Source: Roseiarcus sp963806935 (GTDB lineage: Bacteria > Pseudomonadota > Alphaproteobacteria > Rhizobiales > Beijerinckiaceae). From it: 64,000 nucleotides of DNA. The notes below the pieces were generated by a model. It did no database searches. It was given only the letters and a program-made list of their open reading frames with translations, and was not told where the DNA came from. The DNA lies in the NCBI GenBank assembly GCA_963806935.1, contig CAWEAT010000040.1, positions 1-64,000 on the forward strand. The letters are read 5' to 3'. Positions 1 through 9,899 of this stretch are shown here, in pieces. Position 1 is the stretch's first letter, and every line of letters starts with the position of its first letter. A program made the translations under genes and the position numbers.

Positions 1-95
1 CGAAAAAAAGCCTTGGCGGACTTTAGCCGCCGACCTACCGGGACATTGTCGCATCCGCTAGAAGCTTCCGGCGCCGAGGTTCGCGGGAGCTACGG

Positions 96-1304
96 ATGGG
101 CCTTCTGTTCAAGGACGACCTGCTTGACGAATTCGGCGCGTGGCCGATCGCCTATATCCCTTACGGCGGGGCCGATTTTGGCGAGATCGAAGCGGTCGCA
201 AAGGCGGTTGGGGGCGGCGACGAGGCGCGTTTCCACGAAGCGTGGGTCGCCGCGGGCGACCGCTTCGCCGCCGAAGCGGATGCGGCGGAGCGGCGCGGAT
301 CGCTTGCCAGCGCCCGCGAGCTTTTCTTGCGGGCAAGCGTGTTCTACGCGGCCAGCTTGCATCCCCTGTTCGGCGCCCCGGTCGATCCGCGACTCCTCGC
401 GGCTTATCGAAAAGAGATCGACGCCCTCGACAGAGGGTTGAGGCTGTTCGATCCGCCGGTCCTGCCGCAGCGCATTCCATTCGAGGGCGCAGCGATGCCG
501 GCCTATTTTGTTCCGGCGGCGGGATATGCCGCAGCAACGCGGCCGACGATCATCTTCACCAACGGCTACGACGGTACGATCACCGACATGCTGTTTGCTT
601 CCGTCCTGGCCGCCCGCGCGCGCGGCTATCACAGCCTCATGTTCGACGGCCCCGGCCAGGGAGGGATGCTGTTCGAGCACGGAATTCCGCTCAGGCCGGA
701 CTGGGAGACGGTCGTGAGCGCGGTCGTCGACTTCGCGCTCAGCCTGCCTCAAGTCGATCCGAAGAAGATCGCTTTGAGCGGCTGGAGCCTCGGAGGCTAT
801 CTTGCGCCGCGAGCGGCCTCCGGCGAACCGCGGCTCGCGGCCTGCATCGCCGACCCGGGACAGTGGGCGATCGCCGATTCGTTTCGTCAAGTCGCGATGA
901 TGATGGGCGCGCCGGCAGCCGCGGCGGCCGATCTCGGGACGCTCGACGATGCGCTCCTGCAGAAGTTCGGCGCCATGATCGCCGTCAACAAGAGCCTGAA
1001 GTGGAGGGTCGTCCAGCGCGGCTTCTGGGCCAACGGGCAGACCAATCTTCGCGACTATCTACGCGAGATCGAGCGCTTCACGCTCGACGGCCGCGTCGAA
1101 GCCATCCGCTGTCCAACCCTGTTGACGGCAGCCGAGAATGATCCGCTGGCCATCGGCGCGCAGCGGCTCCATGACGCGCTGAAATGCCAAAAGAAGATCG
1201 CGCGCTTCACGGCCGCCGAAGGCGCGGGCGGTCACTGCGAAATGATGAACCGGTCCTCGCTCAATCGCACTGCGCTCGACTGGCTCGACGAAATGCTCGG
1301 TTGA
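96..1304 (+). CDS. alpha/beta hydrolase (FrsA / 2,6-dihydroxypseudooxynicotine-hydrolase-like)
   Basis: This encodes a 402-residue cytoplasmic serine hydrolase. The first ~130 residues form a helical N-terminal part, followed by an alpha/beta-hydrolase core. The nucleophile elbow GWSLGG puts the catalytic serine near residue 231; an acid in ENDPLAI (Asp ~349) and a histidine in GGHCEMM (His ~380) complete a plausible triad. The FDGPGQG motif is typical of the FrsA/DUF1100-like branch that includes carbon-carbon-bond hydrolases of pyridine catabolism. The ATG has a GGGAG ribosome site 7-8 bases upstream. No pathway neighbours identify the substrate, so ester versus C-C bond cleavage is open. 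Family call is firm, substrate unknown. Confidence 0.85.
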   Translation: MGLLFKDDLLDEFGAWPIAYIPYGGADFGEIEAVAKAVGGGDEARFHEAWVAAGDRFAAEADAAERRGSLASARELFLRASVFYAASLHPLFGAPVDPRLLAAYRKEIDALDRGLRLFDPPVLPQRIPFEGAAMPAYFVPAAGYAAATRPTIIFTNGYDGTITDMLFASVLAARARGYHSLMFDGPGQGGMLFEHGIPLRPDWETVVSAVVDFALSLPQVDPKKIALSGWSLGGYLAPRAASGEPRLAACIADPGQWAIADSFRQVAMMMGAPAAAAADLGTLDDALLQKFGAMIAVNKSLKWRVVQRGFWANGQTNLRDYLREIERFTLDGRVEAIRCPTLLTAAENDPLAIGAQRLHDALKCQKKIARFTAAEGAGGHCEMMNRSSLNRTALDWLDEMLG

Positions 1305-1652
1305 CGGGCTGCCGTCGAACCGCGACAGCCTCGGCTCGCGCCTGAGCCGGGCAGGGGCGGCGACAGGTCAGGCCGCCTTGCGCCCCCTGGACTGATCCCG
1401 GTCTCGCCGCACGCAATCGATCCGCGCCCGGGAGGCTTCCGCCGCCGCCGTCGCCGTGCGCCCGTTTGCTCTCAAAGCAAAACGACGACCGAACGATTAC
1501 GCAAACTTAATGACACTGAAAGCCGGCGTTAACTTGCAAGTCCAGTTAGTCAGCATACATTCATCTGCGTTTATATTTAAGATAGGAAACGCAGGCAGGA
1601 AAGAGACGACCCTCTTTCTACAGTAAAAACTCTCCGGGCCAAGGGGAATAAC
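1305..1652. other. intergenic stretch, GC drops towards its right end
   Basis: No coding frame with natural-looking protein was seen on either strand. The first ~170 bases are GC-rich like the rest of the window. From about 1480 the base composition becomes clearly AT-richer and stays so through the following small gene. This right half probably carries the promoter of the 1653 gene, but I could not place convincing -35/-10 boxes. Confidence 0.5.
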
Positions 1653-2039
1653 ATGCGTGATTGGTATGTCGGTCAGAAGATCGTCTGCGTGAATGCGCAA
1701 CCCATTGGCGGCCTGAGAAACCGCTTTGTCGATGAGTATCTCGTAGAAGGAAAAGTCTATACGATTAGACAGATTTTAGTGTTTAAATTCAGATCCGGCA
1801 ATAACTGCGGGGAAAGACTTGCATTTAGACTGGATGGAATTGTTCCTCATTTGATCAACGGGATCGAATACGCCTTCTTTCACGGCAGGTTCCGACCGCT
1901 CGAGCCCGGCGAGGACGAAGACGTTGATATATCGATCTTCCTCGCCGGTTTGGCGGAGGTGAACAGCGGCCTCGTTCAATTTCCGGTTCGAGAGAGAGCC
2001 GACCAGGCGCCTGTCGAAGCGGGAAAGGTCAGGGCTTAA
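1653..2039 (+). CDS. hypothetical protein, low-GC orphan
   Basis: A 128-residue protein I do not recognise. It starts MRDWYVGQKIVCVN and has a short beta-rich pattern (VGQKIVCVNAQP ... YLVEGKVYTIRQIL), reminiscent of small SH3-like proteins often found in prophage or accessory regions of alphaproteobacteria, but this is only a resemblance. It has no signal peptide or membrane segment and the C-terminus is acidic then charged. The AAGGGGAATAAC sequence just before the ATG gives a good ribosome site. Codon use and base composition are much more AT-rich than the neighbours, a sign of recent acquisition. Real gene likely, function unknown. Confidence 0.6.
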   Translation: MRDWYVGQKIVCVNAQPIGGLRNRFVDEYLVEGKVYTIRQILVFKFRSGNNCGERLAFRLDGIVPHLINGIEYAFFHGRFRPLEPGEDEDVDISIFLAGLAEVNSGLVQFPVRERADQAPVEAGKVRA

Positions 2040-2334
2040 CGGCCTCGCGCGCGGTCGCCGGAGAACGGGCCGCGCCCGCTTCGACGCGCGCCGCGCCTTC
2101 GTCCTTGCTTCCGCCAGGCTTTCCTGATAGCCGCTGGCGCGCGCCGCATGGGCTTCCCATATGGCGGTGAACCCTGGGCTTCCGCTGTCGGCCGTTTCGC
2201 GCCGGCCCGCCGAAAGGCGGCGATGAGGACCGCGCTGATTTTACGCGCGGGACTTTCCGACCGGCGGGCGCCTGAACGTCAACCCGAACCCAAGCCGGCG
2301 CCGCCCGCGAACATCGGGCTCACTAGGAGAACCA

Positions 2335-4077
2335 ATGGCTTCCACTCAATCCCTGGCGCCGACGCGCGATGATTTCACCGCGCTTCTGAACGAGACCTAC
2401 GGCGCCGACGAAGCGTTTGAAGGAACGGTCGTCAAGGGCAAGATCGTCGCGATCGAAAAGGACATGGCCGTCATCGACGTCGGCCTCAAGACCGAAGGGC
2501 GGGTCGCCCTCAAGGAATTCACCAATCACGGCCGCGACCCGGCGCCCGGGCTCGGCGACGAGGTCGAAGTCTATCTCGAGCGGATCGAGAACGCGCTCGG
2601 CGAAGCCGTCATCTCGCGCGACAAGGCGCGGCGCGAGGAGAGCTGGGTCAAGCTCGAGCAGGCGTTCGAGAAGAACGAAAAGGTCGAAGGCGTCATCTTC
2701 AACCAGGTCAAGGGCGGCTTTACCGTCGATCTCGACGGGGCGGTCGCCTTCCTGCCGCGCAGCCAGGTCGACATTCGCCCCGTTCGCGACGTCGCGCCGC
2801 TGATGAACGTGCCGCAGCCGTTCCAGATCCTGAAAATGGACCGGCGCCGCGGCAATATCGTCGTCTCCCGCCGCACCGTGCTCGAGGAGAGCCGGGCCGA
2901 GCAGCGCCACGAGATCGTCGCCAACCTCGCGGAAGGCCAGGTCATCGACGGCACGGTCAAGAATCTCACCGACTACGGCGCGTTCGTCGATCTCGGCGGC
3001 ATTGACGGCCTCCTGCACGTGACCGACATCGCCTGGCGGCGCGTCAACCATCCGAGCGAAGTCCTGACCATCGGCCAGACGGTCAAGGTGCGCATCATCA
3101 AGATCAACCACGAGACCCACCGCATCTCGCTCGGCATGAAGCAGTTGCAGGAAGATCCGTGGTCGAACATCGAGACCCGATACAGCGTCGGGCAGAAGCT
3201 CAAGGGCCGGGTGACCAACATCGCCGACTACGGCGCGTTCGTCGAGCTCGAGCCCGGCATCGAGGGCCTCATCCACGTCTCGGAAATGTCGTGGACCAAG
3301 AAGAACGTCCATCCGGGCAAGATCGTGTCCACAAGCCAGGAGGTCGAGGTCCAGGTGCTCGAGGTCAACTCCGCCAAGCGCCGCATTTCGCTCGGTCTCA
3401 AGCAGACGTTGCAGAACCCGTGGGAAGCCTTCGCCGAGAGGCACCCGGTCGGTTCGACCGTCGAGGGCGAGGTCAAGAACAAGACCGAGTTCGGCCTCTT
3501 CGTCGGCCTCGATGGCGACATCGACGGCATGGTTCATCTCAGCGATCTCGACTGGAGCCGTCCGGGCGAGCAGGCGATCGAGGATTACAAGAAGGGCGAC
3601 ACGGTTCGGGCCAAGGTGCTCGACGTCGATGTCGAGAAGGAGCGCATCGCCATCGGCGTCAAGCAGCTGGCGAGCGACCCGTTCGCGGCCAAGAAGACGG
3701 GCGACGAGGGCGGCGCGGAAGGCGACTTGCGCAAGGGCTCGGTGGTGACTTGCGAGGTGGTCGAGGTCAAGGACGGCGGGATCGAGGTGAAGATCGCCGG
3801 CACCGACCTGACCGCCTTCATCAAGCGCAACGAGCTCGCGCGCGACCGCGGCGATCAGCGCCCCGAGCGCTTCTCGGTCGGCGAGAAGGTCGACGCCCGC
3901 ATCACCCAGTTCGATCGCCGCGCGCGCAAGATCGCCGTCTCCATCAAGGCGCTCGAAGTCGCCGAGGAGAAGGAAGCCATCGCCCAGTACGGCTCGGCCA
4001 ACTCGGGCGCTTCGCTCGGCGACATCCTCGGGGCCGCGCTGAAAGCGCGCGATCGCGGCGAGAAGGCGAAACCGTAA
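2335..4077 (+). CDS. rpsA: 30S ribosomal protein S1
   Basis: This encodes ribosomal protein S1, 580 residues, which binds mRNA on the 30S subunit and helps initiation on structured or weak-SD messages. Six S1 (OB-fold) repeats can be followed along the protein, several with the conserved DYGAFVxL motif (for example DYGAFVDLGG and DYGAFVELEP), then SLGMKQL / SLGLKQT ends. Length is close to the usual alphaproteobacterial S1. The ATG follows an AGGAGAACCA ribosome site. In many relatives cmk lies directly upstream; here it does not, and rpsA appears to be a single-gene unit closed by the terminator at 4106-4141. Confidence 0.98.
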   Translation: MASTQSLAPTRDDFTALLNETYGADEAFEGTVVKGKIVAIEKDMAVIDVGLKTEGRVALKEFTNHGRDPAPGLGDEVEVYLERIENALGEAVISRDKARREESWVKLEQAFEKNEKVEGVIFNQVKGGFTVDLDGAVAFLPRSQVDIRPVRDVAPLMNVPQPFQILKMDRRRGNIVVSRRTVLEESRAEQRHEIVANLAEGQVIDGTVKNLTDYGAFVDLGGIDGLLHVTDIAWRRVNHPSEVLTIGQTVKVRIIKINHETHRISLGMKQLQEDPWSNIETRYSVGQKLKGRVTNIADYGAFVELEPGIEGLIHVSEMSWTKKNVHPGKIVSTSQEVEVQVLEVNSAKRRISLGLKQTLQNPWEAFAERHPVGSTVEGEVKNKTEFGLFVGLDGDIDGMVHLSDLDWSRPGEQAIEDYKKGDTVRAKVLDVDVEKERIAIGVKQLASDPFAAKKTGDEGGAEGDLRKGSVVTCEVVEVKDGGIEVKIAGTDLTAFIKRNELARDRGDQRPERFSVGEKVDARITQFDRRARKIAVSIKALEVAEEKEAIAQYGSANSGASLGDILGAALKARDRGEKAKP

Positions 4078-4105
4078 GCGCCGCAAGGCCTCAGCATCAT
4101 TCGAC

Positions 4106-4141
4106 AAAAGCCCGCGCGGAGCGATCCGCGCGGGCTTTTTT
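4106..4141 (+). terminator. rho-independent terminator of rpsA
   Basis: A perfect 14-bp stem (4107-4120 paired with 4125-4138) with a GCGA loop is followed by a run of T. The stem begins with A residues, so it may also terminate the minus-strand operon ending at 4194 from the other side. Confidence 0.93.
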
Positions 4142-4193
4142 GTCGGCCCGCGTCTTCCGGACGCGCCGCCGCCGGCGAGGCTCGGGCTCGTGT

Positions 4194-4604
4194 TCAGCCC
4201 TGGGCGAGGAATTCCGGATCGACGGGCAATTGCAGGCCTGTCACCAGGGCGTTCGTCTGCGAGGCCAAGGTCACGACGGCAATGAAATCGGCATATTGCG
4301 CGTCGCTCATTCCCTTCGCGCGAGCCGCCGCCGTGTGCGAATGGATGCAATAGGAGCAGTTGTTGGTGATCGAAACGGCGATGTAGATCAGTTCTCGCGT
4401 CAGGGGATCGAGAGGTCCGGGCGCGCCCATCACGGCTTTAACCGCGTTCCAGACGCGGTCGAGAGTCTCGGGCTGGTTGGCAAGACCGCGCCAGAAATTA
4501 TTGACGAAGTCCGACTTCCGTGTCGTCCGGATATCGTCGAACACCGCTTTGACCTTGGGATGCGCCTCCGCCTCCGCATCGGTCCAGAGCTTGACTGTCG
4601 CCAT
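4194..4604 (-). CDS. carboxymuconolactone decarboxylase / AhpD-like protein
   Basis: A 136-residue member of the AhpD/CMD family. The redox motif NNCSYCIHSH (Cys83, Cys86, His90) is the CxxC-xxxH active site of alkylhydroperoxidase D-like thiol peroxidases, so a peroxidase or thiol-redox role is more likely than lactone decarboxylation. The ATG at 4604 begins MATVKLWTDAEAE; a longer upstream reading through 5489 is a shadow of the permease genes. It is the last gene of the minus-strand sugar ABC operon, 161 bases after the second permease, so it may be co-transcribed. Its link to the transported substrate is unknown. Confidence 0.85.
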   Translation of the reverse strand: MATVKLWTDAEAEAHPKVKAVFDDIRTTRKSDFVNNFWRGLANQPETLDRVWNAVKAVMGAPGPLDPLTRELIYIAVSITNNCSYCIHSHTAAARAKGMSDAQYADFIAVVTLASQTNALVTGLQLPVDPEFLAQG

Positions 4605-4765
4605 CCTTGCCTCCTCATCCTGCGCGGCGCGGCGGTCCTCGCGCTGGTCTCTCTTACCGAGCGGCCGAACGTCTTCCGCTCCGGCGAGCAATCCGGAAAG
4701 CAGCGGATATACGCCTTGTCGCGCTCCGACTTGCCCAAAGCGCGCTTGGCGGCGGGGCGGCGGGC

Positions 4766-5731
4766 TCAGCTCGTCACTTGCTCCGAGCGTCCATAGACCA
4801 GCAGCATGAGAATGATCACGCCGCCGTAGATCACCTGCCGCCCGGCCTCCGGCATTTCCATGATCGACAGCACGCTGTTGAGCAGCACGATCAGGATGAC
4901 GCCGACCAGCGTGCCGAGATAGCGTCCCCGGCCGCCGAGAATGTTGGTGCCGCCGATGACGACGGCGGCAATCGCGGGCAGGAGATAGGCGTCGCCCATG
5001 CCCTGGTAGGCTTTCTGCGAATAGCCGGCGAGGAGGACGCCGGCGAGTCCGGAGGTCAGGCCGCATATGGCGAATGAGACGACAATGACGCCCTTCGTGT
5101 TGACGCCCGCGAGATACGCCGCCGCTTCCTTGTTGCCGATGGCGTAGATCGCGCGGCCGAGCACGGTGCGCTGGAGCATGACGGCGATGATCGCGGACAC
5201 GGCGAGCCAAACGAACAGCGCATTCGGAATGCCGAGGATATGCTCGGCTGCGAGCGTGCGCATGAGATCGGTCGCGTGAGTGTCGGGCGCGAAACCTCCG
5301 GTATAGGCGACCATCAGTCCGCGCATGACCGCGTTGACGCCGAGGGTGAAAATCATCGAGGGCACGCGCAGATAGGCGACGCCGAGGCCGTTGAAAGCGC
5401 CGACCACAAGCCCGACCGCGAGACCGATCGGTATCGCCCAGGCGCCGCCGACGGCGGTCGCCATCATCGCGGCGGCGGTGAGGGTCCACGGGACCGAAAG
5501 GTCGATCTGCGAAATCAATATGACGATCATCATCCCGGCGGCGACGATGCCGAGGAAGGCCCCGATCTGCAGCTGCTGCAAGAGGTAGTTCGGCGACAAG
5601 AGCGGCGCGCTGCCGAATCGCTGCCAGGTGTAGGCCGTGCCGGCGATCAGGATCGCGACGATGAACAGGGCCGCGATGAAGATCGGTCGATCGTCGCGCG
5701 AGAGCGTGAGGTTCGCGGGAAGCACGGTCAC
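4766..5731 (-). CDS. CUT2-family sugar ABC transporter permease (RbsC-like), second copy
   Basis: A 321-residue multi-spanning inner-membrane permease of the ribose-type (CUT2) family. Family marks include ISQIDLSVPW after the first helices, AIGNKEAAAYLAGVN in the cytoplasmic coupling region, and AVVIGGTNILGGRG near the end. I start it at the GTG at 5731, which overlaps the TGA of the upstream permease as GTGA, a translational-coupling arrangement; no ATG gives a better N-terminus. With the 5728-6837 permease it probably forms a heterodimeric channel, since there are two distinct permease genes and one double ATPase. Confidence 0.9.
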   Translation of the reverse strand: MTVLPANLTLSRDDRPIFIAALFIVAILIAGTAYTWQRFGSAPLLSPNYLLQQLQIGAFLGIVAAGMMIVILISQIDLSVPWTLTAAAMMATAVGGAWAIPIGLAVGLVVGAFNGLGVAYLRVPSMIFTLGVNAVMRGLMVAYTGGFAPDTHATDLMRTLAAEHILGIPNALFVWLAVSAIIAVMLQRTVLGRAIYAIGNKEAAAYLAGVNTKGVIVVSFAICGLTSGLAGVLLAGYSQKAYQGMGDAYLLPAIAAVVIGGTNILGGRGRYLGTLVGVILIVLLNSVLSIMEMPEAGRQVIYGGVIILMLLVYGRSEQVTS

Positions 5732-6829
5732 CGGAACAGCTCCAGCGTGTTCTTGACCCTGAGCACGCGGAGCGAGCCGATGCTCACCGCGGCGAGCAGA
5801 ATGATCCCTTCGAACAGCGGCTGCAGCAGCGGCGCGATGTCGAAAATGCGGAAGAAGAACGAGATGACCCGCAGGATCATGGCCCCGAAGACCGAGCCGA
5901 TCGCCCCGCCGCTGCCGCCGAGAAGCGAGGTGCCGCCGATCACGACTGAGGCGATCGAGTTCAACGTATAGGCGCCGGCTTGCGGAATGTCGGCGTTGCC
6001 CGAAGACGTCTGGATCGCGAGAAAGAGGCCGCCGCAGGCGGCGAAGAACCCGCCGAGCGTGAAGGCGGCGATCCGCGCGCGATTGACGTCGAGGCCCGAC
6101 ATGTAGGCTGCGCCTTCGGCCGAACCGATTGCATAGATGGTCCGCCCGGTGACCGAACGGCTGAATGGGAGCCAGATCAGGAGCACGATCAGCGCAAGCA
6201 GCACGAACGGGGTCGGAATGCCGGCGAAAGGCGCGAACCAGGGCGCGGCGCCGTCGTTGAAGATATGGATCGTCGACGCGAAATCGCCGAGCGAGTTGGT
6301 GAGCGCCCAGTTCAGATCGTCGTCGATCTTGCCGCCCGGCTGCGGCCGCAGGAAGAGCGCGATGCCGATGAAGATCGCGCCCGTCGCGAGGGTTGCGATA
6401 ATCGGCTGGATCCGGCCATAGACGACGACCGCCCCGTTGACGAAGCCGGCGAAGGCGCCGATCGCGAGGCAGATCACGATGCCGATCAGGATGCCGGGTA
6501 CGCCCCCGGGCAGCGTCCCGAGGCCGAGCGTCCATCCGGCGATGTCGAGAGACAGGGGAGTTCCCCCCGGCGCGCCGCTCAGAAGATAGCTCGCGAAACA
6601 GCCGACCATCGTCATCAGCGCGCCGACCGAGAGATCGAGCCCCGCGGCGAGAACGGGGACAGTCTGCGCCATCGCCACCAGCGCCAGAGTGAAAACCTCG
6701 TCGCTGTTCTGGACGAGCACCGCCGACGAGAAGCCCTTCGGATGAGCCACGTGGTAGAGAAGATAGACGATGCAGAACAGCGAGGCCGCGAAAAGGAAGG
6801 CGAAGTTTTGGCGGATTCGGATCGCCAGA

Positions 6830-6837
<8 letters not shown>
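5728..6837 (-). CDS. CUT2-family sugar ABC transporter permease (RbsC-like), first copy
   Basis: A 369-residue polytopic inner-membrane permease. The CUT2 signatures are AAGLDLSVGALMTM after the second or third helix, YAIGSAEGAAYMSGLDV in the coupling loop and SVVIGGTSLLGGSGG before the last helices. The start at 6837 overlaps the end of the ATPase gene by 8 bases, and its stop overlaps the next permease by 4, so the three genes are translated as a coupled set. It is expected to pair with the second permease to form the transport path. Confidence 0.92.
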
Positions 6838-8383
<1,546 letters not shown>

Positions 8384-8434
8384 GGCTGGCCTCGATAGGG
8401 TGGGCGACAGAAGCCGACATGGGCGGCGTGAGAA

Positions 8435-8459
8435 TGGCCCGGCTTTTTGAGCCGGGCCA
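8435..8459 (-). promoter_or_regulatory. stem-loop between binding-protein and ATPase genes
   Basis: A perfect 10-bp GC-rich stem (8435-8444 with 8450-8459) and a 5-base loop lie in the 99-base gap after the binding-protein stop. There is no proper U-tract on the minus strand. Such hairpins in ABC operons commonly act as partial terminators or 3' mRNA stabilisers that leave the binding protein more abundant than the membrane parts; that role is inferred here. Confidence 0.7.
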
Positions 8460-8482
8460 GGACGAGCTTCGCCTTCAGGCGA

Positions 8483-9613
8483 TCACTGGGTGGTGTTCTT
8501 CTCGCTTTGCGACATGATTTCCGGCGCGGTGAAGACCACTCCGCACGGCAGGAACTGGTTCGGCGCGAAGAAGTTCGCCTTGAGATCCGGCCAGTAGTTC
8601 TCGCCAGCTTTCAGGGTCTTGTAGTCGGCGACCGGGATCGGGATCGAGATGAGCTGCGGCATCACGTTGCCTTGCAGCGCCGAGATCGCCGCTTTCATCG
8701 AGATCGCCACCAGGGCGGGCGACTGGCCGTAGGAGAGGCCCTTCAGTCCATCCTTGTAGTGCTCGGCGATCTGCTTGCGGAACTCGTTCTCACCCTCGCC
8801 GGCGAATGGCACGAAGGGATGCTTTGCGTCCATCAGCGCCTGCACCGTCCCGTCGTCGCCGCCCTGGCTGAAGATGCCGTCGAAATGTCCGTGCACCGCA
8901 AGCGCGTCCGCCGTCACCTTTTGCGAGGTGCCGGTGTCCCAGTTGCCGACAACTTCGGTGATGTTGAACTTGTTCGGAGCCGCTTCCATGATTTCGCGGA
9001 AGCCGAGGTGCCGGTCGCGGTCGACCGAGTTTCCGGGCAAGCCGCGCACTTCGAGGATATCGCCGGAAGTCTTGCCCATCTCGGTGAGGAGGAACTTGGC
9101 CGACATGCGGCCCATTTCCTTCTGATCCTCGTTGACCATCATCACCTTGTCGGTGTCGAGAATGTTATCGAACGGGACAATGACGACGTTGTTCTTGTCG
9201 GCGAGGCGAATGATACGGTCGAAGCCGTCGGGCGCGACCGCGATGGTGACGATCGCGTCGTAACCCTGATTGATGAAGTCCTCCATCGCCCCGAGCTGCG
9301 CGGCGACGTCGGTACCGGTCGAGACGACCTTGAACTCCTTGATGTTTTCCTTGATTCCCGGCTGCTCAGCGAAGGCCTTGGCGGTCTTCACCATCTGAAT
9401 GCGCCAGGTGTTGCCGACGAAGCCGTTGACGAGCGCAATCTTGTACGGGCCGGGCTTCTTCGCCCACTGGAAAAACTTGGTCTTGTCGGACCAGGGCTTG
9501 AAACATTCCGGGTTGGCGCCGGGGCCGGAGACGATGTTCGGGCCGGCCCAAGCGACCGACGACATGAAGGCGCCGGCGAGCGCCAAACTGATTACGCGAC
9601 CGTAAAGGTTCAT
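8483..9613 (-). CDS. sugar ABC transporter substrate-binding protein (periplasmic binding protein, ribose type)
   Basis: A 376-residue secreted binding protein of the periplasmic-binding-protein type I fold. The N-terminus (residues 1-23) is a Sec signal peptide ending SVAWA. The mature part shows the family run KIALVNGFVGNTWR, NQGYDAIVTIAVAPDGFDR and FDGIFSQGGDDGTVQAL. I chose the ATG at 9613 because GGGAGGAACTAC lies immediately upstream; an upstream in-frame extension to 9658 lacks a site. First gene of the operon. The sugar is not evident from sequence; the absence of a kinase or dehydrogenase nearby leaves it open. Confidence 0.92.
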   Translation of the reverse strand: MNLYGRVISLALAGAFMSSVAWAGPNIVSGPGANPECFKPWSDKTKFFQWAKKPGPYKIALVNGFVGNTWRIQMVKTAKAFAEQPGIKENIKEFKVVSTGTDVAAQLGAMEDFINQGYDAIVTIAVAPDGFDRIIRLADKNNVVIVPFDNILDTDKVMMVNEDQKEMGRMSAKFLLTEMGKTSGDILEVRGLPGNSVDRDRHLGFREIMEAAPNKFNITEVVGNWDTGTSQKVTADALAVHGHFDGIFSQGGDDGTVQALMDAKHPFVPFAGEGENEFRKQIAEHYKDGLKGLSYGQSPALVAISMKAAISALQGNVMPQLISIPIPVADYKTLKAGENYWPDLKANFFAPNQFLPCGVVFTAPEIMSQSEKNTTQ

Positions 9614-9899
9614 TGTAGTTCCTCCCTTCGCTTGCTCCGTTCTGTGTCCGAACGGCATCCTCGTCTGGGTTCAACCCAGCGAGACTCGTGCTAACATGCC
9701 AGACCGCAAGCCTCACGGCAAGGCGGTCACATTCGCGTGACCGCCACGCTGGCCATTCAAGAGCGCGAGGTTGGCGGCGACCGGGCGGACTGCGGCGAAC
9801 TGCCACAACGGGCTGACGCTCAAGCCCTTGCTTCGGGCCCTGCGCCCAACGAATATCGCGCCGCGCGCGATGTTCCATTGCGGCGCCGGGGGTCGATGC

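Noticed and set aside
2323..4350. 675-codon open frame on the minus strand over rpsA
   Set aside because: It mirrors the codon structure of rpsA; composition (Asp/Leu/Val/Arg-rich, no family) is that of an antisense shadow in high-GC DNA.
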